Below are positions 24,064 through 35,619 of a stretch of 64,000 nucleotides of DNA, piece after piece. The stretch covers positions 1,079,065,001-1,079,129,000 of the forward strand of contig CM057453.1 in NCBI GenBank assembly GCA_016271365.2. The letters run 5' to 3'. Source of the stretch: Neoceratodus forsteri (Eukaryota; Chordata; Ceratodontiformes; Ceratodontidae). Both the position numbers and the translations under genes were made by a program. Numbering within the stretch: position 1 is the first letter of the stretch; each line of letters starts with the position of its first letter. Under the pieces are notes generated by a model, which saw nothing but the letters and a program-made list of their open reading frames with translations, was not told the origin of the DNA and ran no database searches.

Positions 24064-24339
24064 TAGGCCAAAAGTTTTATGTCCACATCAGTCAATTAAA
24101 CTAGTGGGCAGGGAGGATGTAAGAGCATCACCAGCATTGCAGAGGTCACCAGTTGTCTCTTCCCTAACATCAAGCAGTTTAAGTCCAGCATTTACACTTT
24201 TTACTAAATCCAGCAGAAACACAGACCAGGAAGGTACACTGGAAAATGTCAACAAATGCAAAAGGCACCACAAGCACATAGATAGTACAAAACACACACA
24301 GGGTAAACGTACAGCAGGCCAGAGCAATCAGGCATGGAA

Positions 24340-27300
24340 GGCCAGGTATGTCAATGCTTGATGCCTCCCAAACAAAATCTCTGAACTCACATGCATGATA
24401 GCAGAATTACAATTGGATTGGGTAATGATTATGGAAACATGGTTCACCATGAACCACACATGGGATGTTACGATAACTTGCTGCACACTCTTTAGGAAGG
24501 AATTGGAAAGGGGAAAATAGGAGGGGGAGTGGCTATATATGTAAGGGAGGGTATCAGTGCAACAGAACTCCAAGACTAACACTGTAAGGCTGAGGCCTTA
24601 TGGATTGCCCTAGGGGCTGGAGAAAAAGTCCCTATCCAGGTAGGGGTTGTTTACAGACCCCGTACCAAGACATTGACACTGACAAGGAGCTCCTGGAAGC
24701 CATCCTGACAACGGCCGACAATGGTGAGGTATTTCCAGTTGGGGACTTCAATCTGCCTGATGTGGATTGGTTCTCATACATGGCATCCTCAGAGAGGAAT
24801 AAGGAATTCCTCCTTGAACTGTGAGAGGCAGGATTAAGTCAGCTAGTGGATTTACCCACCAGAGAGACATCAATCCTAGATCTGGTACTCTCCAACAGTT
24901 CCAGGATCTCAGTTGTTCTCTTAGGCAGTCTCTTAGGATCCAGCGACCACAGATCAGTATGGTTAACAGTTAATAGAACAGAAGCCAAATGCCACACAGA
25001 AATCAAGATAATCGACTTCAGGAAAGCAAACTTCCCTGAAATGAAATCCCAGATCAAATCCTTACTGCAAACCAGTAACAAGGGAGATGTAGAATAATGT
25101 GGAAAAACCTTGAAACATGCTCTAACTACAGTAATGGAGGATTGCACAAAACAGATCATCAAATCCAAGAAGACGAGGAACCCTCTCTGGCTTACTAGGA
25201 AGTCAGTAGCTAAGATTAAGGAAAAGAGAAGAGCATACAAGCAATACAAGGAAACAAAGATGGACAGTGACAGGGATGAATACAGAAATAAACTCAAAGA
25301 GGTGGTTCTATGTCATAATAGCAAACATGAAATGGCAATCGCTATTACTACGAGTGTATTTCGCCAAAAAGCAAATCGGCAATATACACTTACCGGTGAA
25401 CCGACATCCGGCACAATAAAGTGTTTCTGCAGGGGAGCTGCACCTCCCCACACCCCCCTCATTGTGGGCTTTGCCACTGCACACCCCCTGAATTAGGATT
25501 CTTAACTCCAGCGGGGTGCAAGTTGGGGAGGGGGCACAATCCACCTGAAAAAAAAAATTAAGTCCTGGAGCCACAGGGAGTGGCTAAATTCAATCCCTCC
25601 CATCCCCAGCCCTGAACTCAGTATCTGCTGTGCGAGAGCCAGCCTCCCTCACTACCACACCACATGGCTGGCTCAGCGGCAGCAGTCACACTTCCTTGAG
25701 ATAACCCTCTTCCCTATCCCTTCCCTTCCCATCGCCAGTCCCCCTTTCCAGTCACCTTCCCCTACCCTCACAATAGCAGTAATCACTACCCTTGTGGGTT
25801 GCCTATAAAGATAGTGCTGAATATGAGTTGCCATTTTGACAGTCACCCATATTCAATTGCTATTATCACAGAATACCCAAAGAGGCGGGGAAGGCAATTA
25901 GGATTGCCAAAGTGCAGACAGAGAAGTGAATGGCACAGGAGGTAAAGAAGGGTGATACGACTTTAGATTGATACATACAGTAAGAGAGAAGAGGAAAAAT
26001 AAGGGGGAATAGGCCATCTAGATTTAAAGGAGGATCAGCTGGTGTAGAGGGATTAAGATAAGGCAGAGGCACTGAATGATTTCTTCTGCTCAGTCTTCAC
26101 TATAGAAGACAATGGAAAAGGGCCTATGTTACATGGCACTGGGCAACATGATAATGTGTCAAACACAAGCCCCTTCACAGAAGAAAAAGTCCTACAGAAG
26201 CTGGGTAAGTTAAAAGTGGATAAGGCAATGGGTCCAGGTAGTATCCACCTGAGGGACCTAATAGAACTCAGGAAAGAGTTTGCCGCACCACTGGCTGAAC
26301 TGTTCAATAAGCCGCTAAAAAGCAGTATAGCACCAGATGACTGGAAAAGGGCAACAGTGGTGGTCTTTCACAAGAGTGGAAGCAGGGAAGAACCAAGGAA
26401 CTACCACCCTGTCAACCTAACCTCAGTGGTGGGTAAAATTGTGGAAGCATTGCTTAAGGAAAGAATAGTAGACTACCTAAGGGAAAACAGAAGACACAAC
26501 CCAAAGCAGCACAGGTTCACGGTTGGGCGCTCATGTCTAACGAATATGGTGGACTTTGACTGGGTAACCAGAACAGTGGACCAAGGTGGTGCAGTGGATG
26601 TGATTTGCTTAGATTGTAGCAAAGCTTTCGACACTGTTCCCCACAGGAGATTAGCCAACAAACTACTGCACACAGGCATAGACCATAAAATAGCTGGATT
26701 AAGAACTGGCTGCAGGATAGGTCACAGACAGTCCTGCTCAATGAGGCATTATCAGAGGAGAGCAAAGTAACCAGCAGCGTTCCACAGGGGTCAGTACTTG
26801 GCCCTATCCTCTTCAATATATTCATCAGTGACATTGCTGATGGACTTGAGGTGACAATCTGCCTGTTCACAGATGATGCAAAAGTGCAACAGGATAGACA
26901 CAAATGAAGGTGCCTCTGGGATGGAAGCTGATCTCAAGAAATTAGAAGAGCAGTCAAGAATATGGCAGTTCAAATTTAATGCCAAGAAGTGTAAGGTGAT
27001 GCACATGGGTAAACATAACCCAAGAAAGACGTACTCACTGAAAGGGCATCAATTAGAAGAATCAAAGATGTAACAGGACCTCAGAGTATTTGTTACAGAT
27101 GATCTAAAAGTGGGGAAATAATGTGAAAAAGCAGCATAGAAGGCCAATGGCATCCTCGGTTGCATAGGTAGAGGGATTACTAGCAGGAAGCGTGAGATAA
27201 TCATCCCACTGTAAAGGTCCTTGGTCAGGCCGCACCTGGAATATTGCATGCAGTTCTGGAGACCTCACCTAAAAAAGGACATTGACCACTTAGTAAGGGT

Positions 27301-27720
27301 TCAGAGAAGGGCCACTAAGATGTTGCAGGGTCTGTATTAAGAACAGTATGAAACAAGACTCCATGAATTAAACGTATACTCTCTAGAGCAAAGCAGAAAT
27401 GGGGGGATATGACAGAAATATTCAAATTCATAAAGAGAATCAACACAGCCCAGACAGGAAACCTATTCTGGGAAAACAAAACAACGTGTACAAGGGGGCA
27501 CAATCTGCACCTAGTGGGAAGCAGATTTACAACCAATATAAGGAAATAAGTTTTCACAGAGAGGGTGATAGAACCATGGAACAGCCTGCCCTCAGAGGTG
27601 GTAACATCGAAGACAGTACAGGAATTCAAACTAGCATGGGACAGACAATGCCGGCACCTGAAGGGGTAATAAAACAGGGAGAGGGTAAACATTTTTGGGC
27701 AGACTAGATGGATCACACAG
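24340..27720 (+). pseudogene. CR1 endonuclease-reverse transcriptase, decayed
   Basis: Endonuclease landmarks: IMETWFTMNH, GVAIYVREGIS, GVVYRP (about 24640), DFNLPDVDW (about 24750) and SSDHRSVWL (about 24945), then IIDFRKANF. The connector has NPLWLTRKSVAKIKEKRRAY. The reverse transcriptase follows the insertion: DKAMGPGSIHLRDL (about 26220), NYHPVNLTSVVGK, CLDCSKAFDTVPHRRLANKL (motif A, about 26610), VPQGSVLGP (about 26780), FTDDAK (usual FADDTK, about 26868), and [13 protein letters not shown] (about 27220). Frames change several times, so no intact protein can be made. Confidence 0.8.
25348..25865. mobile_element. Unclassified insertion inside CR1
   Basis: It lies between two halves of a continuous CR1 frame. 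A 12-bp flank, CAATCGCTATTA at 25336-25347 and CAATTGCTATTA at 25854-25865, differs at one base and looks like a target duplication. The interior is C-rich with no coding frame, and I do not recognise the family. Confidence 0.6.
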
Positions 27721-28012
27721 TCCCCATCTGCCAGCTACTTCTTATGTCCTTTTGAGATCCCTGCCTCATTTTCTGCCTCAGTCCTCCATAGCTGTTCCAA
27801 ACCAGTTCCCTGAATTGGGCTTGACATTCACTGCACTTCAAGAGTATGGTCTTGATCTCCCCCATTCTTCCTCTAGAAAAATATCTTCAGTAGTGTCAGA
27901 GTCACTTGTAGACTTGTAGATGTGTAATAGGATGGAGAGTCACTATGTTTTTCTTAAAATGGAGCGGGGTGCATTAGAAGATCCAGGCAGGTAAAAACTT
28001 GGATGTACAGTA

Positions 28013-28105
28013 GCTAGGCATGCACCACCTCATTTAAAGAAGAAAGCAGTACCAGAGTGCTTTTTAAAACATAGTTAAAGGCATTTATTTAGTGCCTCAA
28101 GGCAC
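28013..28105 (-). repeat. Penelope-type pLTR end, inverted relative to 29440-29600
   Basis: Its reverse complement contains GAGGCACTAAATAAATGCC, GCACTCTGGTACTGC and TTCTTCTTTAAATGAGGTGG. The same order occurs at 29500-29600 on the plus strand. The pair brackets the second CR1. Confidence 0.55.
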
Positions 28106-29425
28106 TAAATGGACTACAGGACCCAAGGCAGCATGGTTTCACCAGGGGGAGGTCATGTCAGACCAACCTCATTGAATTTTTTGACTGGGTGACTAGGGAG
28201 GTGGATCAGGGGAGGGCAGTTGACATGGCCTTTCTGGACTTCAGCAAGGCCTTTGACACTGTGCCACAAAGAAGACTATTACACAAACTGGGGAATATGG
28301 GTGTGGGCATGACAGTAGTGTGGTGGGTAGGTAACTGGCTGGGTGGCAGGACACAGAGGATGGTGGTAAATGGCTGTCACTCCACAGAGGGAAGAGTGAC
28401 CAGTGGGGTACCACAGGATCAGTGCTGGGACCGGTCCTATTCAACATCTTCATCAGTGACATTGCGCAGGACCTAGAAGGCAGAATTTCACTGTTCACTG
28501 ATAACACAAAGCTCTGTAACAGAGTAGACACACCAGAGGGTGTAGACAGAATGAGAAGGGACCTGCAGAAACTTGAAGAATGGTCAGGGTTTTGGCAGTT
28601 GAAATTCAATGCAAAGAAATGCAAGATAATGCATATGGGGCACAAAAACCCTGGCACAATATATCAGTTGAGGGCGTGAGGATATAGCATACACGAAGCA
28701 GTAAAGGGATCTTGGGGTTATCATCTCTGATGACCTCAAGGTAGGGAAACAGTGTGACAAGGCAGCAGGTAAAGCAAATAGGATGCTGGGATGCATAGGC
28801 AGGAGCATCACCAGCAGGAAAAGGGAGGTCATAATTCCATTATACAAGACACTAGTGAGGCCCCACCTGGAGTACAGTGTACAGTTCTGGAGACCTTACC
28901 TACGTAAGGACATTGACAGGGTAGAGAAGGTTCAGAGGAGGGCAACAAAGATGGTACATGGATTGCATCACAAGTCCTATGAGAACAGGTTGCAGGAACT
29001 GAAAATGTACTCCCTGGAGGAGAGGAGGGAGAGAGGGGATATGATAGAGGCATACAAATATCTTACAGGGAGGAACAGGGTGCAGGAATACACTATTTTT
29101 AAGCGAAAAAGATGTTCCAGAACTAGAGGACATGGGATGAAGTTGGAGGGAGGACGATTCAGAGGAAACGTGAGGAAGAATTTCTTCACAGAACAGGTGG
29201 TGGACAAGTGGAACACCCTGCCAGAGGAAGTGGTGGGGGCTGAAACAATCACAGGATTTAAGAATGCATGGGATAGACATAAAGGAATTCTGGAGGTCAG
29301 GGGTAAGGGGCAACAGACTTCTAGGAAAACATAAACTGAACTTACAAGCTCAAATGGGCAGACTGGGTGGGCCACAGGCCCTTATCTGCTGACACTGTCT
29401 ATGTATCTATGTATCTATGTAAGGC
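28106..29425 (+). mobile_element. CR1 LINE, 5'-truncated, with best preserved 3' end
   Basis: Starts within the reverse transcriptase palm and runs to the 3' UTR. The end is GGGCAGACTGGGTGGGCCAC, then TTATCTGCTGACACTGTC, and a terminal (TCTATGTA)n-like microsatellite at 29396-29421, as expected for CR1. 5' truncation is usual for this type. Confidence 0.9.
28120..29334 (+). pseudogene. CR1 reverse transcriptase C-terminal half
   Basis: FLDFSKAFDTVPQRRLLHKL (motif A, about 28235) and SGVPQDQCWD (one frameshift after VPQ, where VPQGSVLGP is normal) are followed by FTDNTKLCNRV (usual FADDTK) at about 28493. WQLKFNAKKCKIMHMG comes next, then [17 protein letters not shown] (about 28855), and the frame continues open for 183 codons from 28783 to 29334. 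The catalytic DD has become DN. The long open tail suggests a relatively young copy. Confidence 0.85.
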
Positions 29426-29439
29426 CAAACAGATTATAC

Positions 29440-29600
29440 TTGTCACGTTTCAGATGCAAGGTCCTTTATCAAAGGTATGAAATGCATCAGGTATAACCTG
29501 TTTGGTCTTGAGGCATTAAATAAATGTTTTTAAATATTTTTAAAATAGCACTCTGATGTTGTTTTCTTCTTTAAATGAGGTGGAGAGTGCCTGGCTAGAT
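29440..29600 (+). repeat. Penelope-type pLTR end
   Basis: It contains CCTTTATCAAAGGTATG and GAGGCATTAAATAAATG, then a run matching the inverted copy at 28013-28105. Comparable sequence is typical of Penelope pLTRs, although no Penelope protein adjoins it on this strand. Confidence 0.45.
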
Positions 29601-30589
29601 CTAGGCTTTTAATAGCCTTTTTGATGTGAGCACCCCAGCCCAATCTGAGTTTTCTTGTGTTATGAAAGTTCTAGGCAGTGTTTTAGAGGCCTTACTGTAA
29701 TGTCTGTTATAGATGCAGCTACTCTGTTGGCTGTACCAGCTCCCCCCAACCACCACCAGTTCCAGGTAAAAACTCTGTCATGTAGGTAATCTTGTCTATC
29801 ACACTCAAATTGCTTTAGTTTTCTTTGATTTGATTTTCTTCCCTTGTAACAGTATCTTGTAACTTCTCTAAATTAATAAATTCTATATCACCTTTACATC
29901 TTAGAACAGTATCTTCCTTCTTTTTTATGTCCTGTATTACTTCTGGTTGCTGTCTCAGATAATCTTTAATTACAGCTTTCATAAATTCATCCATTCCAAT
30001 CTGAAGTCCCTTTCTTGCAGTCCATCATAAATTCATCTCATTCTGTGCTGTATCCTGGTGTTTATGTTACTCTAAGCCTCCTTGGAGATCTACCAGCTTT
30101 CAACTATGCTTCCAAAGTTATGCACTCCAATAGTGATGTCAACCTTTTAAAATTGTCCTCTCCAGTTGTACAAAGGCTCCAAAAATATCTGTTTCCTCAG
30201 TTATATTTGTTGGTTCCATATTCTCACTCTGTGTTGCAGTACCGTTAGTTTCAATCAGTTCTGTAAATAGTTCCACCTCCCCTGCTAAAGTGAAAACACT
30301 GGCAGACAAAATGCCCAAGTTATCCCAAAGATGAATAGTTTTAAATGCCATCTGTGACATACCTGAATCACCAGGGATACCACATTTCTGGATCTTGCAT
30401 TACAATCGATGTTGAAGGTAATATGAGCCACATGTCTTGTGTTTATAGCAATCCTCTTTTACTGCTGGGCAACCTGCTTAATCCAATGAACGTGCTGCTT
30501 GAAAAGGCTGATAGTCAGTTTCAAAAAATGCCACATTTCAGCCGCAGAGAGCTCGGGAAACACACCATCTGAAACAAGAACAAATCTCA
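29601..30589 (-). other. Possible 5' coding part of a second Penelope-like element
   Basis: On the minus strand several short open stretches occur (for example 30360-30139 and a lysine/glutamate-rich run near 29950). Read on that strand it directly follows a pLTR-like region at 31140-30590, so it could be the start of the element body. No reverse transcriptase motif is visible, so this is position-based inference. Confidence 0.3.
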
Positions 30590-31140
30590 GCTCAATCTAC
30601 CTGGCATGCTTGGCAAACCACTACTAATTCCAAGGAACACATGCCACCACTACCAATTGAGTGTATGAAAGCTTTATTGGTGAAAGTACAACTGCCAAAG
30701 CTCAGGCTTGCAGACATCTATCAGTTTTGCAGTCAGCACTGCATCTTCAGGAGGATCCCTCACAAATGTCTGCCCATCATTAAAAAAGCTGCCATTTAAA
30801 GTGACAGTGCTTAAAAAAGTCATTTTACATCCAGATAAAACCATTAAGAAACAATCATGATCATTTACACCACGACCAATTAAAACAGCATATAGAAATT
30901 TATAAATGATCCAATCATCATTCTTTTTTACTACAAAATTAATGTTATTTCTAATTCTACAATGAAGGGGTTAGTTAAACTGGTTAAAAAAATCCTTTAG
31001 TCCCCAGGGATGATTCCATGTTACTCTGGCATCAGAGATTCTGCTAATCAAATTTCCATCAATTTTTTGCATCAACACCTGTGGAGAGAAAAAAGTCACA
31101 CTTGTTGTCTCCCCTCACCACATATGCACACATAGACCCA
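30590..31140 (-). mobile_element. Penelope-like pLTR / 3' region, second copy
   Basis: It aligns over about 500 bp to 19975-20480, sharing GAAAGCTTTATTGGTGAAAG, CAGGAGGATCC and GTCATTTTACATCCAGATAA with scattered differences. Both copies are on the minus strand. Confidence 0.8.
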
Positions 31141-31664
31141 AACAGAGACACTTTCTTTTTAAAATTAATGTTAACTAATAAACCCACCCTGCACCCCACT
31201 GATAATGCCCCACCTAGTGCCACTGTTAGTGTTTTGCTTTCAAAATCATTTAAAAAAATCTTACTTACAAAAATGAAAGAACTGGAAAACTTGCATGAGC
31301 ATGATCTGCACTATAAAGTATTTGTGTGAATCAGTGTTTATTTAAATGGAAGCACATACACACAGATCTTGCTCTTGCTCATCACGTAGGTCTTCCTCTT
31401 TTTTTGCAGTAAACTTTTTTCAAAATGATTTTAAAAGCACATAAACGTTCAGTTGCATGGCAAGGAGTATTAGCAGTTGACTGTAGGGTGGTCTTATTAG
31501 TTTAAAAATGTCCCAGAATTATGTGCTTTTTTGTATGTGCGTGGGTGTGGTGGGCAACAATGTATTTTTTAAGATAAAATAAATATACCGTAAATACCCA
31601 GTCACATTAAGCCTGCATTGCCACCAGGGTTCTGATTACTTTCGAGGTTGGTTTGCTTGGAAAG
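31141..31664. other. Unassigned AT-rich DNA
   Basis: No gene or recognisable repeat seen. Confidence 0.45.
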
Positions 31665-31858
31665 GGAAAGGGGAAATTGTTTAACCAGGAAAGGCACACT
31701 AAGCCAATGCTTGTTTCCAGGTGCGACCTGGGAGCACAAGGAGATTAAGTGACTTACTCAGGGTCACACTGTATTCAAGTGGGGGCTGTGGGATTCAAAC
31801 CCCAGGTCTCTAGGTTTGCAGCTCAGAGCCCTAAACCTCTGTGCTATACTGCCTCCTA
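31665..31858 (-). mobile_element. tRNA-derived SINE
   Basis: Same family as the copy at 19158-19355. Reading downward it has AGGCAGTATAGCACAGAGG, GGGGTTTGAATCCCACAGCC (B-box), GAGTAAGTCACTTAATCTCC and the tail GGCTTAGTGTGCCTTTCCTG. Confidence 0.8.
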
Positions 31859-32082
31859 CAAATATGGCTGGCCATCCACTATCCTCTATACACAAAATTA
31901 TAAATTCTAACATCATTCTTGGCTAATCAGGATTGTTTATTTGTAAACATTTCAAATGCTATTTTTCCCACAACACATCTCATGCAAACAGTTGTAATGC
32001 TACAGTTCTAACTTTAGTTAGCATAGTCCATTTCAACACACAAGGGTTTCTCTAATTTTCCACAAAATCTAATAGTTGGATT

Positions 32083-32222
32083 TTAAATTCAAGTTGTATT
32101 TCTTAGCAGAAATTTTCAACATGATTTATAGTACATTTATATGTATAGTTCCCATGAGTCTTGTGGCTACAAGAGTTTCTGCTCAAGTCCTTTTTGTCCC
32201 AGAACTGCTCAGCTTCACTTTG
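32083..32222. repeat. Left copy of a 140-bp direct repeat
   Basis: Matches 33061-33200 without gaps and with about seven mismatches. The pair brackets a Penelope-like fragment. Confidence 0.9.
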
Positions 32223-33060
32223 AAAAGCAGCAAGAAAACTGCACCACTCAGAGGAAACTTCAAATAAAGGGGCTATTTAATGGAAAATAGTATAAAATAC
32301 ACCACAAAATACTAAGCGCAACAGGAGCATAGCTACAAACCTCTACCAGTTTCGCATTCAAACATGCGTCATCAGCAGGATAATGAAACAAACAGATAGA
32401 TCCTTTTAAGCAAAACAAGCCCAATGAATTTAAAGTGACAGTGCAAGGAAAAAAAATTTATATACATATATCTCACACAAACACACAAAAACAGTGATGA
32501 ATCTTATATACACTGCAGGAGAACTTTTGTCAGATATTACTAGCAGATATAAGAATATTGCATAAAGTTAGCAAAAAGGCATAATATAATGGTGTTAAGC
32601 ATGTAATTCATAAGTATAAGACATCATTAGGGGCCTACAGTAGTTATGACGTATCCTTAGGAGCCTAAAATACATAGATTGATGTTATAGTATTTAAACT
32701 TCAACTATTATGAAGGATATGCTTAATGTTTAATGTTACCACCATACTTTCACCATGAAATCTATGTTCTTTGCAATTTTGAGAATATGATGTTGCATAT
32801 ATGAGGATAACAATTAATCCTGCAACCTGGAAAACAAACATAGAAAAAAAATCAGAATGAACCATTGGTTAGGAGAGAACAAGTAAAGACAGACAACTAG
32901 ACTATAGCAACTAAAAGCAGTTATGTCTTTCTCTTAATGCAGGATAGCAGTTTGACTCTGTCATTAAGTCCTGGAGGTTCAAGTCCCCCCAGGGTAAAAA
33001 TCCAAAATGACTCACGATAGAGTAATTTATCATGAAGGTTGTAACCACGTGGTCCCAATA
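32223..33060 (-). mobile_element. 5'-truncated Penelope-like element
   Basis: From 33060 downward it encodes ILGPRGYNLHDKLLYRESFW, IFTLGGLEPPGLNDRV, the end of a Penelope GIY-YIG domain. The 3' UTR/pLTR contains CTGATGACGCATGTTTG and GCGAAACTGGTAGAGG-type words. Its junctions coincide with the 140-bp direct repeats. It is a different family from the element at 20-24 kb, judged by sequence. Confidence 0.75.
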
Positions 33061-33200
33061 TTAAATTCAAGTTGCATTTCTTAGCAGAAATTTTCAACAT
33101 GATTTATAATACATTTATATGTACAGTTCCCATATGTCTTGTGGCTACAAGAGTTTCTGCTCAAGTCCTTTTTGTCCCAGAACTGCTCAGATGCACTTTG
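33061..33200. repeat. Right copy of a 140-bp direct repeat
   Basis: See the left copy at 32083-32222. The equal length and lack of gaps suggest one duplication event. Confidence 0.9.
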
Positions 33201-33293
33201 CAGTTCTGTCACCTGAAGAACTCAAGAATGCACTCTTATAACCATAAAAGACACAGTAACTATACTGTACATGCAAAAAATATATCAATTTAA

Positions 33294-33331
33294 ATTCTAT
33301 TCTATTCTATTCTATTCTATTCTATTCTATT
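33294..33331. repeat. (ATTCT)n microsatellite
   Basis: About eight ATTCT units. Confidence 0.95.
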
Positions 33332-33649
33332 ATTCTAAACTAAACCTGAAAATGCTTGCAGCATTTTGGGGCCTAATCACTTGAGTGGCTCAGGGCCTTG
33401 AAAGCTATTTCACTCCAGGGGTATTCTTATTGCTAAAGGAGGCAGGAATCCATACTCTAGGAGTAACGCCAATTTGTAGAGGTACGATAAGAACAACAGA
33501 TTGGATCAGTACTTTCAATTTTAGGAACATTTTTTTTATGTTATAGCCACACAGAGAGCACTTATAGCCACACTGAGAGTGAAGCACTTACCTGGTGCTT
33601 CAGACTCAGAATTGATTCTTCAGCAGGGGGCCCTCTGATGAAGAACAAA

Positions 33650-34035
33650 CCAAGTTTATGTCTGAAACACTAGGTAAATTATTGATTTCTCAAAAGTGTT
33701 TTAACATGCTCAATCACAATTTCCTTCTGACCAAGCCAGAATCTGTGAAACTGTCACCTGGAACCCTAAACTGGTTTAGGGATTATCTCAACAGTCTACA
33801 ACAAATGGCATCTATTCAAAAATTCAAATCAAACCTAGCATCATTTGTTTCTGGGGTACCACAGGGCTCAATACTGGGCCTGCTTTTGATTAGTATACTG
33901 TATGTATGAGCAACTTGTCTTTTCCTGAAATGAATGTTTAGTATCGTCTATACATAGATAATACTGTTATCTGTGTTGCAGGAACATTGATAGAGCAAGT
34001 CAAAGGTCCAGGGTCATGCTTCAATGGTCTGGTAC
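33650..34035 (+). pseudogene. LINE reverse transcriptase fragment, palm region
   Basis: The frame reads KCFNMLNHNFLLTK, LSPGTLNWFRDYLNS and SFVSGVPQGSILGLLLISI, followed downstream in another frame by a RLYADDTVI-like block near 33950. These are motifs A to C of a non-LTR reverse transcriptase; NWFRDYL resembles jockey- and L2-like LINEs. The motif A aspartates are lost. Fragment only. Confidence 0.7.
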
Positions 34036-34242
34036 CCTTATACAGGGACAGCCCATTCAAAATGTGTGAATGACAGTTTACTGAATCAAGCCATGGAGGT
34101 GAGTATTACTTTAAGATTTGTGGCTTGATTTGCATCTAGTATTGTGAGTCTTGTATAAAGAAATTGACTTGTGACCAATCTGTAACTAATGTCTCATAAC
34201 ACTGTGAGTCTGTACAAAAATCAATATAAGATATATATATAT

Positions 34243-34268
34243 TATGGTAGCACGGCAGTGCTACCATA
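34243..34268. repeat. Perfect hairpin at block start
   Basis: TATGGTAGCAC, loop GGCA, then GTGCTACCATA: an 11-bp perfect stem directly after a TA run. Confidence 0.85.
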
Positions 34269-34980
34269 GTTAGGGTTGAGGAGCCATTTACATGTTAAAC
34301 CCAAAATTTTGCACCTTAATAACTTTGCCACCATTCAATGGATTTGCCTGAAATGTGGTATGCACAATTGGGCATGGTACGTCTTGGGATCTGCCAAGTT
34401 CTGTACTGGTTGAATATATATGGCTGTGGAGTTATTAAGCAACAACGAACTGCACAATTGCGCTTTTTTGTGATTTCTTTGCTCTCACCTACAGGTCACA
34501 TGGTTTGTGCGACCGGTATGAAAACTTCAGGAAACCTGAGGCCGGGGTGTCCGATGTGCCTTTTAAAGATTTTGTGAAAAAATATTAAATGGTTCAAAAC
34601 TTATTCAAAAAACAAGTTCCCATTATAAATCAATGGGAAAAGTTAACAAAAAGTTTGAAAGTGTCGCAGATGCAGTTTTTACCTTTGCAAATGGCCCTTT
34701 TACTTTTGCAAATCCATCATTTTGTTTTCAGTTGGTGATCAGAAAAATGCTTGGCATTTAAATTTGTGACCCTCTAACAGCCTAATTCGTTTTGTATTCA
34801 CCCAGTCGGACCCTGAGGATGTTAGGCATGTCTTTATTTTGGGGTAAAACACCACAGAAATATGTTTTTCAAATTTCTGGAAAAAGTACTTTCTCACTTG
34901 CGACACTGTTGAATGAATTTGTAGAAGCTTTCGCAAAGTTCGACAGTACTTTTCCAGGCTGTGGCAAAATGACAGCAATT

Positions 34981-35340
34981 CTTTACCACCCTGCTGCAAA
35001 AGAATGGTTTGGTCTTTTAGGCTGAAATTTAAAGGGAACACAGCCAACATCTCACAGATGTGCCTTTCTCTGTATTACAGGGCAGCAAAGTTACGGCACT
35101 CCCAAGTTTACACTTTTTCCCATAGGATAACATTAGGGTTTCCGCTGCATTATAGGAATCCTTTGCTGCCTTGCTGCAAAATAACGGTTTGGTCTTTTGG
35201 GCTGAAATTTGGAGGGAAGAAAGCCAGCATCCCACTGATGTGCCTTTTGGTGGTTTGGTGAAAAAATATTACAGGGCAGCACAGCGACGGCACTCCAAAG
35301 TTGATGCTTTTTCCCTTTGGCTAACATGACGGCATCCGTC
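34981..35340. repeat. Two tandem 180-bp units
   Basis: CTTTACCACCCTGCTGCAAA at 34981 and CTTTGCTGCCTTGCTGCAAA at 35161 begin units that share GGTTTGGTCTTTT, GGCTGAAATTT, GATGTGCCTTT and TATTACAGGGCAGCA. Fainter resemblance continues to the left. Confidence 0.75.
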
Positions 35341-35619
35341 GCGCCTTTCGGGGCCCGTATCTCAGAAATGGTGCGAGATACGGACTTTTTGTCACAAAAT
35401 TACTCAGCCCCCAAAAATGGGGCTAAGTGTAAACCTAGCCAGGAAAGTCATAATTCATATGAAATTAACATTTTTTTTCTACGTCATATGGTTCCTGAGA
35501 TATAAGCAATTTAATACTCCAAGTCCTCATTTTCTGCTCTGAGGCCAATTGTTATGTATACATTCTTTGTTTTCACTGTGTTTTCCAATGCATTTTTTGG
35601 GGAAAAGAAGGGTGTGCCC

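Larger units (their letters stand above)
19975..24080 (-). mobile_element. Penelope-like element with GIY-YIG domain
   Basis: Reading right to left, the element has an N-terminal block, reverse transcriptase motifs, a GIY-YIG endonuclease and a 3' pLTR-like region (19975-20480) with an AATAAA-containing ACTTTCACCAATAAAGCTTT. The order and the GIY-YIG domain identify a Penelope-like retroelement. A roughly 1.1-kb insertion (21840-22957) divides the reverse transcriptase, and multiple stops make it inactive. The pLTR is repeated at 30590-31140. Confidence 0.85.
24325..27755 (+). mobile_element. CR1 LINE, ORF2 region to 3' end
   Basis: It begins with the endonuclease start (YVNA, NKISELTCMIAELQLDWVMI) and ends with GGGCAGACTAGATGGATC and a TTATGTCC tail, as CR1 elements do. 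A foreign segment at 25348-25865 splits it. ORF1 and the 5' UTR are absent or unrecognisable. Many stops and frameshifts indicate an old copy. Transcription is the same direction as the CR1 copies at 28 and 49 kb. Confidence 0.85.

Noticed and set aside
24011..24361. A 116-codon frame upstream of CR1 as a host gene
   Set aside because: It spans the junction between the Penelope element and the CR1, and its last residues are the start of the CR1 endonuclease.
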